A DNA stretch of 64,000 nt. Source: Atopsyche davidsoni (lineage: Eukaryota > Arthropoda > Insecta > Trichoptera > Hydrobiosidae). The position numbers and the translations under genes are program-made. This document shows positions 25,438 through 35,321 of the stretch, in pieces (the first letter of the stretch is position 1; every line of letters starts with the position of its first letter). The notes under the pieces were generated by a model. It did not search any database. It was not told the origin of the DNA and worked only from the letters and a program-made list of their open reading frames with translations. The stretch covers positions 19,305,501 through 19,369,500 of the forward strand of contig JAILWY010000018.1 of the NCBI GenBank assembly GCA_022113835.1, given 5' to 3'.

Positions 25438-25655
25438 TTTATCGTTTATCCCTAATCACAGTTTCTTAAGATAGTAACATATTTGGTAGATTTATTAATA
25501 TAAAAGCTTTTAAAAGAAATTTTAAATCAGTTGTGCATTTAATAACAAATACTATCACATTACATTTCATAAATATGCACATTGAGTGGGGTGGTAAAAT
25601 ATTAAATGAAATAGTGAGTATGTATGACAAAAAAACCAATTTACACTAAACTAAT

Positions 25656-25661
25656 TTTATT
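25656..25661 (-). terminator. candidate lin-28 polyadenylation signal
   Basis: TTTATT on the plus strand gives AATAAA on the minus strand, about 310 nt beyond the farthest let-7 site. Such hexamers are frequent in AT-rich DNA, so this is only a candidate. Confidence 0.25.
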
Positions 25662-25966
25662 TCAAACATTTTGGTACATAAATTAGACAATATCGCGATG
25701 GACATTTACAATGGAAAAATAAATATATTTTATGAAATATTCAAGTTTTGCAATACCAAAAATTTCACATTTAACAATTAAATGAACCGTTCTTATCCTA
25801 ATAATTCAAGACAGGTATTGTTATAAATTGAATAGATATTGAAAAGTTCTGATTAACAAAATGCAGTATGAAATAAAAGCGACAATATTGCAAGTACTTA
25901 AGTATAAAAAATACTAAAATGATGTCACAAAAAATATTAAATAATGTGATAAAGACATCTTCAAAA

Positions 25967-25985
25967 TGAGGTAGATTGTATAGTC
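25967..25985 (-). promoter_or_regulatory. let-7 target site 1 (seed plus 3' pairing)
   Basis: On the plus strand the site reads TGAGGTAG, then a single A, then TTGTATAGT. This is let-7 itself with the central TAGG collapsed to A. The minus-strand transcript therefore pairs with all eight 5' nucleotides and nine 3' nucleotides of let-7 around a central bulge, the layout of classical let-7 targets. Confidence 0.75.
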
Positions 25986-28900
25986 TTTTCGTTGTTACTT
26001 AAAATTAAAACTTACCAAGCTATTACGTATTGGCTACATTAAAATAATTGCCTTTGCGGAACATTTGATTAACGCTAAAACATGTAAATATAAAAATTAC
26101 AGCTGCTCCCAATGCATAATATTGTAATATGTGCAAGTTGTTGGTTTCGTGCACTGTTATTTCATTATATTACATATTGTGAACAAATGGGATTCATTAC
26201 TACGGCTGATTTAAACCTACAGTAAGTTCATGTGAGGATTTGCTTTTGGATTCATTACAATGTGGAAGTGAATACTAATTTACTAACAAATCATAGTCAC
26301 GAAACTACTTTTTAAGTCTAAGCAGGTACACTTTGAAATTGTTTGTTTTAAAACCATCATTTGACAAATATTCTTACTTGGGCCAATTTAGTAAAAAATA
26401 GGCTTTCCAAAAACTACAGTCAATGTAAATGCTTCATTTAATAATGATTCCAATGCATTCCTGGCATTTTTTTACAATTTCTTAAAATGTCTTCTTAATA
26501 TACAAAAAATTCCAATGTCTTTTGAAAAAGTTTTGCAGGTCGAAAGACAGCAAAATTATATTCAGCCAATGTTACACAGGGATAGTATCAGATTCAGGTG
26601 TTTTAATTTGTTTCATTTAAAACTCATAAACCTCAAGGGCAATTTTCATTTTTTTTGAGACATGTTTGTGTTCTTGAAGAAATAAATGCATACAGAAGGC
26701 TTAAGCCGGGCAACCGAAGTAACTAATATACCACAGCAGAAACACTTTTGAACCACATAAACTTTTCCTGTGTATCTAAAGCTTAAGACATATTTCACAT
26801 CGTTAATTTAATACATTCACAAAAAAATTTACTGTGTCATTGCACACTAACGTACTTATATTACCAGAAAAACATTCTTCCAAGTCACTACAATCAAGAA
26901 AATGCAATTCAGAAACTTTCACAATTATTACTGTACTTGAAATGAAGGACACACATATACAAATTTATAAAATTAAAAAAAAATTAACCTAAAGTCGTTT
27001 TTAGTATCCTAAATTGTTACATTTCTTATTTTTACATAGTTGCCATTTTTAATCTACATTTATCGTTGTGTATTTCATTTTTGAACGAGTTTTAATTGAA
27101 ATACGACTCCCCATCGTTCAAAATCTCCCATAACATTGTTATATTTGCGCCGTAATGTTGTAACGTGTAGAATGTTTTAAAAACAGCACGCTCTTCTACG
27201 AAAAAATATCTCCAAAAATAAAGTTTTGTTCATTAAAAATAAGACCAGATCGATAAACTTTTAGAGAACGCCAAAATAATGTTGGAATATTGGTAAATAA
27301 ACATATTGGACAAACTTTCTATTCAATATACATTTATATTTTTAAGTAACAAAGTTAGGTACACTTTTACATTGTATAATCCCTCTGAAACGTAATAAAT
27401 AAAATAAATATTTATATTTTTTTCTCGGTAATTATATTTCCTTATGAAGCAGATTTATAATGCGCATCTATACTTTTGAATCTTTTTTATAAAAAATAAA
27501 CTAATTGCAACCATTTTCATTTGGTGGATAGTCTTAAGGACTTGTCTTACAATGTTTAATTATCCAAACAAAATGAAACTAAGATAAAACGAAAATAATT
27601 TTAAAAGTTGTTTTTAGTAGCGGATCGGCACTTTGGGATACAAGGAGCTCACGATGGCGATGTAAGTATTTTTCTGCAAAATGTAATATTATGGCAACTA
27701 CGAACGAAATGGCAGAGCAACTTAAACACTATGAACTTATATAAGAATTTAATGACAATAAGCCGTGATCTATGCTAAACGATTTGTTCAGTCGCGGCCT
27801 CTGCGTAGAGGCTCAACTACACGCAAACTATAATTAACAAATAAACAAGTAATCAAACTATGAAAATGTTAGAAAAAATACACAATACAATAATCATAAC
27901 TATGTACAAGGGTTGAACACATGTCGGTATCATTACTTCCAATGGTATTGTTCCAATTGAAGTGCAAAGTTTCACAAAATAAAGTAAATATAGCCAGAAC
28001 ATCGCACCACTTCACATGCGCAGAGTTGAGTCACCATTAGTATAAAAATTTAGTTTCTATAAAGAAAACAAAAGCATGAAAATAATTTATATCCTGTTTG
28101 ATTTACTTCATCCTTAGTAATCTTAAAACTATACAAACCTATGATTTATTTTGCAATTCATGTTATTTATTTTAAATGGACTGTAATTACAATTAAATTA
28201 TACACACATAATACATATTGGTTTATTACATTGGCATCTTGTTATTTTGGCTCTATTTTTCACCTTTAAAGCTAGTAAATTAAATTGTAGAAAAATAATT
28301 GTAAACAGTTTTTACATTTTATGTGGTTAACGTTAATCTCTTAATAATTATTTGAAATAACAAGTGGAAAAATAAAAATCACGATAGCTCAAAAACACAT
28401 GCAAACCAAACATTTTTATCACCGTTTTATTAACACACCGTGTTAATGAAATTGATATCAACAATGTTCTTGAGAATATTTCACATATAAATTGATTACA
28501 AAAACTTTTTAGATATTTGTAAGATTTTGAAAAATTGAAAGACCACAAATATTCAGCATTAAAAATAAACATTTAAAATGTTGCAAAAATATGTATCATA
28601 AAATCCTAATTTCTGATTGATAATTGGCTGAAGGTTTTGCCCAGTAAAATTAAATTAAGCTGGCTTTTTTTTCTACTAAACATTGTTTTAATTATTTTTA
28701 TTACCAGGGATTAAAATTTATATTTTTAAGCCATCGTTAAAAAGAAACTTTATATCTGTTTTACTGACTTATTTTTTAATATGTTTTTCCTTCCTGAAAC
28801 AACCCATTTTTTTGTTTTCCATGGATAATGTAAAGATAATTTTTTTTAAAAGATATGTAAATTAGTTGATATGTGAATATTTCATTTTAAATTATATATA

Positions 28901-29506
28901 CTATTTGACACGTTGAAATCAATGTTTGTTAAGAGAAAAGTTTTTTTCCTGACCTAACATTTAGGTATTTTATATCTTAAAATAATTATGTCAATCTGCT
29001 CTGATTATATTTGAATTCCATTAAAATTAACCTTAATTAAACACACACTTGTAGTTGGCACATATTATTATCGTTGGTTACGATTGCAAATAAAATAGGT
29101 GAAAATCTCTTAAGAAGTCTTTGTGAAATTTACTATTTTGATTATGCTCAATCATAGTTATTGGTTTAACAAAATATTTTGGATATACCATAGCACAATA
29201 TAAATTCATGTTTTTTATGTAATGACAAACTGTTTTAAAAGCTACTTTCAAAACGGCAACAAGTGCAAATAAAAAAATATATGTATAAGTAAGGTTTTCA
29301 AAAAAATTAAAAACTGTTTCTTCTTTTAATAGTCTCTTAATTACTGCATTAATAGGAAGCGCAATAATCCGGCTTATATACTCTGCCAGAAACGGCTTGG
29401 AGGTCAGGTTCCAGTAGCTGTTTCTTTACATAATCATTAAATAATGGTGTAGGTAACGTTGTTGTACTATATGTTTCAGTAAATATTAATATACTATATA
29501 CTATAC

Positions 29507-29514
29507 GAGGTAGT
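29507..29514 (-). promoter_or_regulatory. let-7 target site 3 (seed only)
   Basis: The plus strand reads GAGGTAGT, complementary in the transcript to let-7 nucleotides 2-9. The base opposite nucleotide 1 is not A. This is the weakest of the three sites, about 220 nt from site 2. Confidence 0.45.
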
Positions 29515-29736
29515 CGATTGAATAAAAATATTTGTACTCTCAGAACTTATTTAAATTACTCTACCTACTTAATTAAATAGTTAGAATATCCTTGTTTTTT
29601 TATGGAGGTATTAATTATATAATCTGTGACTCAATAAGGAAACAAAATAAACACATTTCTTGACAAACATGGGATGTTTACAAACATGTTTGATAATTAA
29701 CAAATCTAAAGGTTTGTAAAAATATAAATACTAAAA

Positions 29737-29750
29737 TGAGGTAGTAGTTG
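29737..29750 (-). promoter_or_regulatory. let-7 target site 2 (extended seed)
   Basis: The plus strand reads TGAGGTAGTAG followed by TTG, matching let-7 nucleotides 1-11 and then more after skipping one G. The transcript therefore offers an 11-nt continuous match including the A opposite nucleotide 1. The site lies about 850 nt past the lin-28 stop. Confidence 0.7.
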
Positions 29751-30596
29751 ATTATTACAGTGGATCAATATCGTCAACGTGTTTGCTTGTCACTCGTGAG
29801 ACTTTATTGATCAATAAGAATAAAATATGATATTATGTTTTAAGCTACTGACATATTAAACTCCAAATAATAATATTTTTGTCTAGCTACTTTTAAGCAA
29901 TGCACAATAATTGAAAGAAAAAAACCCTAATTGACACTTATCAAATGATCCTGGAAACATTGGTATGATCGAAGCAGAGAAGACACACAAAGTTGAAGAC
30001 TAAGTATCAAACAACATCCTCTATAAATTTATGAATTTCATTAGAAAGCTCTCGTTAATTTTTGAAATGCAGATGTTCTTACAATCAATAAATTTAATTT
30101 TCTTTCTTTCTGACTTCTTTGAGACTTTCCAATACAAAAATCATTTTTTGTAGTTCATGTTGCTTAACAATAGAAGCTGCCGATCACCATATAACTTATC
30201 ATTCGGAACAACAAGATTTGTGGCCACACTGTCTTTAAATCAGATATGAAATTGTACATTTTCGAAATCTGAGTTAAATCAGTTTTGGGCACAATCCTTT
30301 TCACCCTGTCGATGCTAAATTGTATGATATAAAACTTTATGTTTCCTTGGTTGTTTTAACAAATCATAGTAAAATCGCTTACGATACATTGATCGATACA
30401 TCTAAAACACAGTATTATTCTGTAAACTTACATAAAATTATACACAAAATTTTCCATATTAACAATTAGTTTAAAAAAGTAACAAGTCAATTTAGACCCT
30501 GGTGAATTTATTATGACAAAAAGGTTTCGAAGCCCATTCGGGATTCGACAGTAGCCATCAATTGGTTGATGACCACTCCTCGGCGGACAAAAGCCT

Positions 30597-30713
30597 CTAC
30601 TCTATTCTTACTTCCTGAACAGAGTCTGTGATGCTTTCCACCGATTGATCACCATTTTGACCTGACACGGATTGGCTTCCACTCTGTTCACTTGGAGCTT
30701 TTTTTCTTTCAAC
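30597..30713 (-). CDS. lin-28: lin-28 terminal coding exon: polar C-terminal tail and stop
   Basis: Acceptor TTGATTCCAG precedes GTTGAA. The exon encodes 38 residues starting [10 protein letters not shown], rich in Ser, Gln, Glu and Gly, and ending QEVRIE followed by TAG at 30597-30599. There is no recognisable domain, and a low-complexity acidic/polar tail is usual for this family. The frame joins in phase 0 to the zinc-knuckle exon. The long UTR begins directly after the stop. Confidence 0.9.
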   Translation of the reverse strand, partial: VERKKAPSEQSGSQSVSGQNGDQSVESITDSVQEVRIE

Positions 30714-33700
30714 CTGGAATCAAATCAATTCTTTTATTATAGTAAATAAATGATTCTATCTTATCAAATGCAAATGCACAAAAGAATTACTGTAATCAAC
30801 AGTCTTGTTAAATGGAGAAGAGAGAATGGAGTTTGATGTGAAGTATATGAATTTCAAGCTAACAACTTTCCATAAATTTAGTGGTTACATACAATCCCAC
30901 AATTGGTTTCAATAAATTGTCTGGATAAAAAATAGACATAAATTTAAAAAAAAAAAAATTTATCAACAATCAATTTGTTATACAGAATGTTTATTTATAC
31001 ATTTGATAAAACTTCAATTAAGTATATTGATAAACTTAATATAGATGTTCTTCGGCAAATGACACGCTATAATCCACTGTGACTATATTTATTTGATTCT
31101 CTTGATTTACAATCATTATAGCAATGTGTTGATAATAAATCTCTTCACATAGCATTAACCATAGCGATTATGACAAATCTAAATCTTAATCACCATTTTG
31201 GTTAAACAGAACGGTTCTTAGTTAGGACAGTTTTTAAATCACTTGTTGTGAATCAAAAAAACAAAATAATCTGAAGATAAACACATTTTTTTAACAATAA
31301 AGAGGGAACCATTATAAAGTTTTGAACGCCAATATTAGATGTTTTAAATATTTGCCCCATGTTCTCTTTTAACGATCTTTTTTACTAAAGATGGATGATT
31401 AATTTGTTTGTAGGTTTTGGCAAACGCTATTAGGTTGATTCGGTTTTTTGGATGTTAGGCTGCTTGAGGTTTTGACTCCTCCAGTTTTTGAGCCAAGCAC
31501 GGGGACCAAAATATCAAGCAGCCTAAAACCCAAGCGACCGTGTCAACTCGGATGCAAGATTGGTGAAAATACTGCGTAACTGACCTTAGTGGGGCAGTCA
31601 GCTATGAGATGTCCTTCACTCTTGCAGTTGTGGCATCTCTTGGGCTGGGGGCCCATCACACACTTGGCAGCTATGTGATTTGCAAACTCTCCGCAGTTGT
31701 AACAACTGAAACGTCAAGCAAACATATTTTAATATAATTAATACACATTTTGTGCTACACGGGCTTATTGTGTAGCCAGTATAAATTAGAAATATGGATA
31801 TTTAAAAAAATTTCATATTATTCATTGGATTGTTTTGGAAAAGCTTTGCATGTGTATGTCTATTTAGAGACTGCCGCTGGAGGTTCTGGTTCCGGTGAGC
31901 TCCGGCTCTGGGGGGTTGAATGATGGAATAGGGTTGGTAAAGTGCTGGCTGCGGTCTTACCGTATCTTGCGGAAGCGCTTCTTGGAGGCGGGGCGGCGGT
32001 GGGAGCCGTGGCAGTCCCCGGCGGCGGGCCCGCACACGCGCGTGGCCTCCAGCCCCTTGTCGGACGTCTTGCACTCGAACAGCACAGTCTCCTCGTCACC
32101 CAGCGAGCGGAAGCCCGTCATCTGGATCACGCTCTGCAAGCAATCGACCCAACCAACGTTAATCAAACAACCACCAGCAACGACTGACCATGATTATCTT
32201 TCCAGGTAATCGATTCACATGTGAAGTCTAGTCTAGTGTAATGGATTTATCTGCGGAACAGGAAGATTTTCCTTCAGCGCCTTTAAAATCACTGGGTGAC
32301 TTGTGTCACCATGGGGTTGTGTTTGTGGTTGGGTGGTGGGTTTTGGCCTTTTTTGTGAAGGCAGTCCTCGAGGTTGAACTCGAAGAGGGTGTTGATTGGT
32401 TTGGAACTAAGTGGGTGGAGATTTGGAAAGAGTGTGCGAGGTCGATGATGACCTCATGGATCGTTTTAGTGTTGGTGTCTCTGTGGATCTGGGCATTTTG
32501 GATGAGCCACGAGGCATTGAGTGTCTAGCGGAGGATTTTATTTTATATGATTTTATCCCCAGATGGGGCAGGCGTAAGTGAGGATTGGACGGATCATCGT
32601 TTTCAGGAGAAAGCGATGTTCCTCCTCCTCCTTGGAGTCCTGGCGGTCGTTTCTGTATATCTTTGATAGGAAGTCGTCAACTTCCTTTGCTTGCCTCTTC
32701 ACGGCGTTGGCGTTCCAGAAGACCGTCCGCAGGTATTTGCGTGGGGGCGCTATTTAGGATTGACATGAGCTTTGGGATCATCGCTACGATGTCCACGACG
32801 AAAAAATATTTTAGTCTTACAAAGTAACATGCTTATTTGCTTCTTACTCTCTGACCTTCTATGCCTTTCTATCGTCGAATAAAGTTGAAAAATCCGCATT
32901 TTTCACAGGCAGAAAAAACAGAAGAAATCCTCGGAAAGCTTTTCACGACAATTGTTGGATTCGAATCCACAGCTACTACTGCCAGACGTTTTAAGCAGCT
33001 AACCACCTGGCCGCGGTGGCCGAAGAGGTGTAGGTTCGAGTCCTACCGGTGTCGTGAAAAAGTTTTTCCCACAAAGTTGTATGTGGAAATCGATATTCTA
33101 AAATATTGAATCTAAATCTGAAACTAAATCTCCACGGGAGATGTCATCGAAGAATCGTAATCATTGGTAGTTTTTTAAGGTTTTGTCTTAATTTCATTTT
33201 CTCCAATGATGAATAACGTGTAATATGTTTTAATTAAATTGTAAATTCTGAATAAAAAACTGAATGTGTGGATAAACGTGTTCTCATTGCACGCTACGCG
33301 AGTTAAGTGTATGTATTAGAATTTGATATACTTCAGTATAAAGCCTATTTTAACTGTATTAAAAAAGTTAATATGCATGAATAAAATAAATGGTTTCAAA
33401 ATGACTTTAGTGCGCTTCTGTAGTTGGAACAAGTAGAGAAGAGTTAATTCGGATTTTTCAGGATTTGCCTTCATGAAACGAAGTATTACTAAGAACACAC
33501 AAATATTGAAATATGTAATGAGAAAGAACGACTCTATCATAGACGTGCTTCTGGGAATTGACGATAACGACTTATGAAACCAGGAAGGGCGAATCTATTA
33601 TTCTATAGCAGAACTAATTCGGAGAAACCGTATCGTAAAATAAAATAATAAAGCCACACTCATAAATAAAACTTATGCTTCGATCTAGTATTATTTTAAC

Positions 33701-35038
33701 TTCAAAGGTGAAATTTAGGAGTATAATTAAATGAAGTTTTCAAATGATCTTGATAGTTTTTTGTAAGTTAGCAAAACGAGCAGGATAAAATATTCGAGAA
33801 CATACAAGTATAAATCATGAACAGATAAATAGCACTAGAAATGAAAATCTTCCAATATGCATGTAGCATATAATTTTTAATTTACAGATTGTCGATATCA
33901 GATTCGTCTGTGTCCAGGGCAGGGGTCGGCAAACTTATTTACCAAAGAGCCAAATATGTACATTACAACGTAAAAAAAATTGGGAGCCAAATATGTTTAT
34001 TGATTTAACAAACCTCTATTTGAATATAACACTTTATTAAATTGCGGGTATACCGAATAAAACTTGATTTCTTTATTTGTTTATTTATTATCAGACACAC
34101 GCCCTAAGGGCGTTGAAGTTAATAAGAAATAGAAAGTGTGATATAAAAATTTAAGGCTACTGTAATATAAAAATAATTATAAGAAAGAAAGTTTTATAAA
34201 ACACATATGTAAAAAGAAATAAAGTGTTATTAATTATATGTAAGTAATATTTTTGAGTAAAATACTCAAGTGATTTTCCACATGTTCGTTTTTATTTGTG
34301 ACCGGTTTCGCCAACCTTTCACGTTGGCATTATCAAACAGAGTGAGATTTTATATAATAATAAGTAATAAGGTTAACAATTGTTACAGGGAGAGGTTGTT
34401 GGAAAGAGAGAGTGATTGTCAGGTGGTAAGGGCTAATGTGATTTTAATGTACCTGACAAGTGGAGGATTCTATATAATTGCAAATTTTGTGAACAAATGT
34501 TTTTATATTAATGGGGTAATTATCTAAAGTAGTGGCTTTGGGGTGTAGCAGCAGTTATCCTGTGTTGGGCCAACGTGAAAGGTTGGCCAAACCGGTCACA
34601 AATAAAAACGAACATGTGGAAAATCACTCTATATATAGTATTTTAAGTAAGTACTTAAAATCATGAGAATGAGCGACAAAAAATTAATGCAAACGATATC
34701 CTTGCATCTCCTTGGAAAGTTTAAGAAAGCCCGGTTTGCATGTTATTAATTTTAATTTTATAAAAATCAATACCCGGGGATATTTGTGCCAGAGCCGCAC
34801 TTCATGGGTCAAAGAGCCGCATGCGGCTCCGGAGCCGCACTTTGTCGACCCCTGGTCCGGGGGAATCTAGCTGAAGAATGAGTACGTACCTGGTGCACGA
34901 AGACATCCTGGCCGCCGTCATCGGGAGTTATGAAGCCCCAGCCCTTGGCCACGTTGAACCACTTGCAGCGCCCCGTGCGCCCCGCCCCGCTGCCTCCTCC
35001 GCCCCCGCCGCTGCTGCTGCTCTCTCCTGTGGGAGAAC
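30597..35038 (-). CDS. lin-28: lin-28 RNA-binding protein gene, four visible coding exons (5' exon not found)
   Basis: This gene encodes the heterochronic RNA-binding protein LIN-28, which in animals binds pre-let-7 and many mRNAs and blocks let-7 maturation in early developmental stages. Joining exons 35038-34890, 32133-31961, 31705-31585 and 30713-30597 gives 185 codons and a TAG stop. All three visible introns are GT/AG with matching phases (0, 2, 0). The order is a Ser/Gly-rich segment, a cold-shock domain with RNP1 (KGWGFI) and RNP2 (DVFVHQ), a basic linker ending KKRFRKIR, two CCHC knuckles and a polar tail. Fly and human homologues are about 195-210 residues, so only a short N-terminal piece is missing. 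The first visible exon starts in the middle of a codon, so the start ATG lies in an upstream exon, which I could not identify. The family assignment is very secure. Confidence 0.96.
31585..31705 (-). CDS. lin-28: lin-28 exon: two CCHC zinc knuckles
   Basis: The 121-nt exon has acceptor GACGTTTCAG and donor CACTAAG followed by GTCAGT. It encodes [15 protein letters not shown], the linker VMGPQPKR, and [14 protein letters not shown], then PTK. These are the retroviral-type zinc knuckles that grip the GGAG-like motif in the pre-let-7 terminal loop. The second knuckle has the usual C-x2-C-x4-H-x4-C spacing. The first has five residues between Cys2 and His (GEFAN), one more than in vertebrates, which fits my recollection of insect LIN-28. 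The linker between the knuckles is short, as required for joint binding. Confidence 0.96.
31961..32133 (-). CDS. lin-28: lin-28 exon: second half of the cold-shock domain and basic linker
   Basis: The 173-nt exon starts in phase 0 (acceptor TTGCTTGCAG before AGCGTG) and ends in phase 2 (donor ATACG followed by GTAAGA). It encodes [17 protein letters not shown], then the last strands of the cold-shock fold through [11 protein letters not shown], then GSHRRP and the basic stretch [18 protein letters not shown] and GS-RRP are the positions best conserved with vertebrate LIN28. The exon is much richer in G and C than its introns. The basic tract links the cold-shock domain to the zinc knuckles and in homologues contributes to RNA binding and nuclear localisation. 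Confidence 0.94.
32240..32780 (-). pseudogene. Jockey-clade non-LTR retrotransposon remnant
   Basis: Two coding relics are fused on the minus strand inside a lin-28 intron. Around 32740-32650 it reads [19 protein letters not shown], typical of the start of the Jockey ORF2 endonuclease. Around 32610-32560 it reads [16 protein letters not shown], typical of the end of the reverse transcriptase. A stop at the WG position, a frame change, and then NKILR-stop-TLNASWL and [15 protein letters not shown] continue the usual Jockey C-terminus. Nearly all of the endonuclease and reverse transcriptase is therefore deleted. It is dead. It lies in the same orientation as lin-28. Confidence 0.75.
32939..33061. 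mobile_element. palindromic tRNA-like element
   Basis: About 120 bp start with TTTTCACGACA and end with its inverse, TGTCGTGAAAA. Each strand shows a B-box-like T-arm near its 3' end: GTTCGAGTCC on plus at about 33034-33043, and GATTCGAATCC on minus at about 32956-32966. Near the centre each strand has an A-box-like GTGGCC or GTGGTTAGC segment. The minus strand gives the better tRNA-length order. It could be a tRNA-derived SINE or MITE, or two head-to-head tRNA pseudogenes. It lies in the intron of lin-28. Confidence 0.55.
33920..34854. mobile_element. hAT-type non-autonomous transposon, interrupted by a foldback element
   Basis: The ends are CAGGGGTCGGCAAAC at the left and the inverse of CAGGGGTCGAC at the right. 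The near-perfect 8-bp flanks, GTCCAGGG and GTCCGGGG, are a hAT-type target duplication. The right end has the repeated palindromic motif GAGCCGCATGCGGCTC. The middle (34244-34646) is occupied by a later foldback insertion. No transposase is visible. The element lies within lin-28, just 36 bp from an exon. Confidence 0.85.
34244..34646. mobile_element. foldback family B, full-length copy nested in hAT element
   Basis: Inverted arms of about 90 bp start AATATTTTTGAGTAAAATAC and carry ACCGGTTTCGCCAACC and its partner. They flank about 200 bp of unique interior. The copy at 53795-54182 has the same interior in the opposite orientation, which defines the family. On the arm strand the inner part has the hammerhead-like layout described in the findings. 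Confidence 0.8.
34890..35038 (-). CDS. lin-28: lin-28 exon: glycine-rich lead-in and first half of the cold-shock domain
   Basis: The exon encodes 49 whole codons plus two bases finishing a codon from the previous exon. It opens with SPTGESSSS and a run of glycines, then [19 protein letters not shown], and ends exactly after DVFVHQ. The acceptor is TCTGGCAG before GTTCTC, and the donor is CACCAG followed by GTACGT. KGWGFI is the RNP1 motif and DVFVHQ is RNP2. Together they hold the aromatic residues that stack on single-stranded nucleic acid. The human gene product continues from the same VFVHQ residues. An alternative acceptor 12 bases further in (CCCACAG) keeps the frame and cannot be excluded. 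An ATG lies just upstream at 35052-35054, but it sits in what reads as intron, so I do not take it as the start. Confidence 0.93.
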
Positions 35039-35099
35039 CTGCCAGACAATACACAGATTACTGAAGTGACAACCTTGTACTGCTGAAATAAATTTTCCA

Positions 35100-35321
35100 C
35101 ACTAAAATAACATATAATGATAAAAGTTTCGACCAAATAGACCAGGTCGTCATCAGATGCATAACAGTTTAGCTATGCATTTGATGATGACCTAGTCTAT
35201 TTGGTCGAAACTAGTCATGCAAAAAATATAATAAACTCAAAGTGAAGACAGAATACAAAGTTACTTTTATCATTATAATAATGGATCTTCACCAATCAAA
35301 TGCCTTGTCCCTCAACAAGAT
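35100..35321. mobile_element. foldback family C copy with two hammerhead-like arms
   Basis: GTTTCGACCAAATAGACC with CATCATCAG.. in one arm (35126-35160) faces its inverse (35175-35212). The right flank (35235-35321) is the inverse of the left flank of the copy at 49118-49343. The outer left arm is truncated. It lies just upstream of the cold-shock exon of lin-28. Confidence 0.75.

Larger units (their letters stand above)
25630..30596 (-). other. lin-28: probable very long lin-28 3'UTR (about 5 kb)
   Basis: The stretch below the lin-28 stop codon is AT-rich, has no supported ORF and, unlike the introns and flanks, contains no transposon that I recognise. It holds three minus-strand let-7 seed matches, the farthest at 25967-25985. 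If that site is functional, the UTR must reach at least 4.6 kb past the stop. A minus-strand AATAAA at 25656-25661 could be the end. The extent is inferred, not proven. Confidence 0.55.

Noticed and set aside
28348..28572. 74-codon minus frame inside the presumed lin-28 3'UTR
   Set aside because: AT-rich, no domain, and no initiation context that stands out. A chance frame in low-GC DNA.
29737..29750. let-7 microRNA gene on the plus strand
   Set aside because: The match stops after the first part of let-7 and no complementary arm follows, so no precursor hairpin can form. The position below lin-28 fits a target site instead.
34809..34889. Continuation of the cold-shock reading frame past VFVHQ
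   Set aside because: The frame runs into the donor GTACGT and then into hAT transposon DNA. The true continuation is in the exon at 32133.
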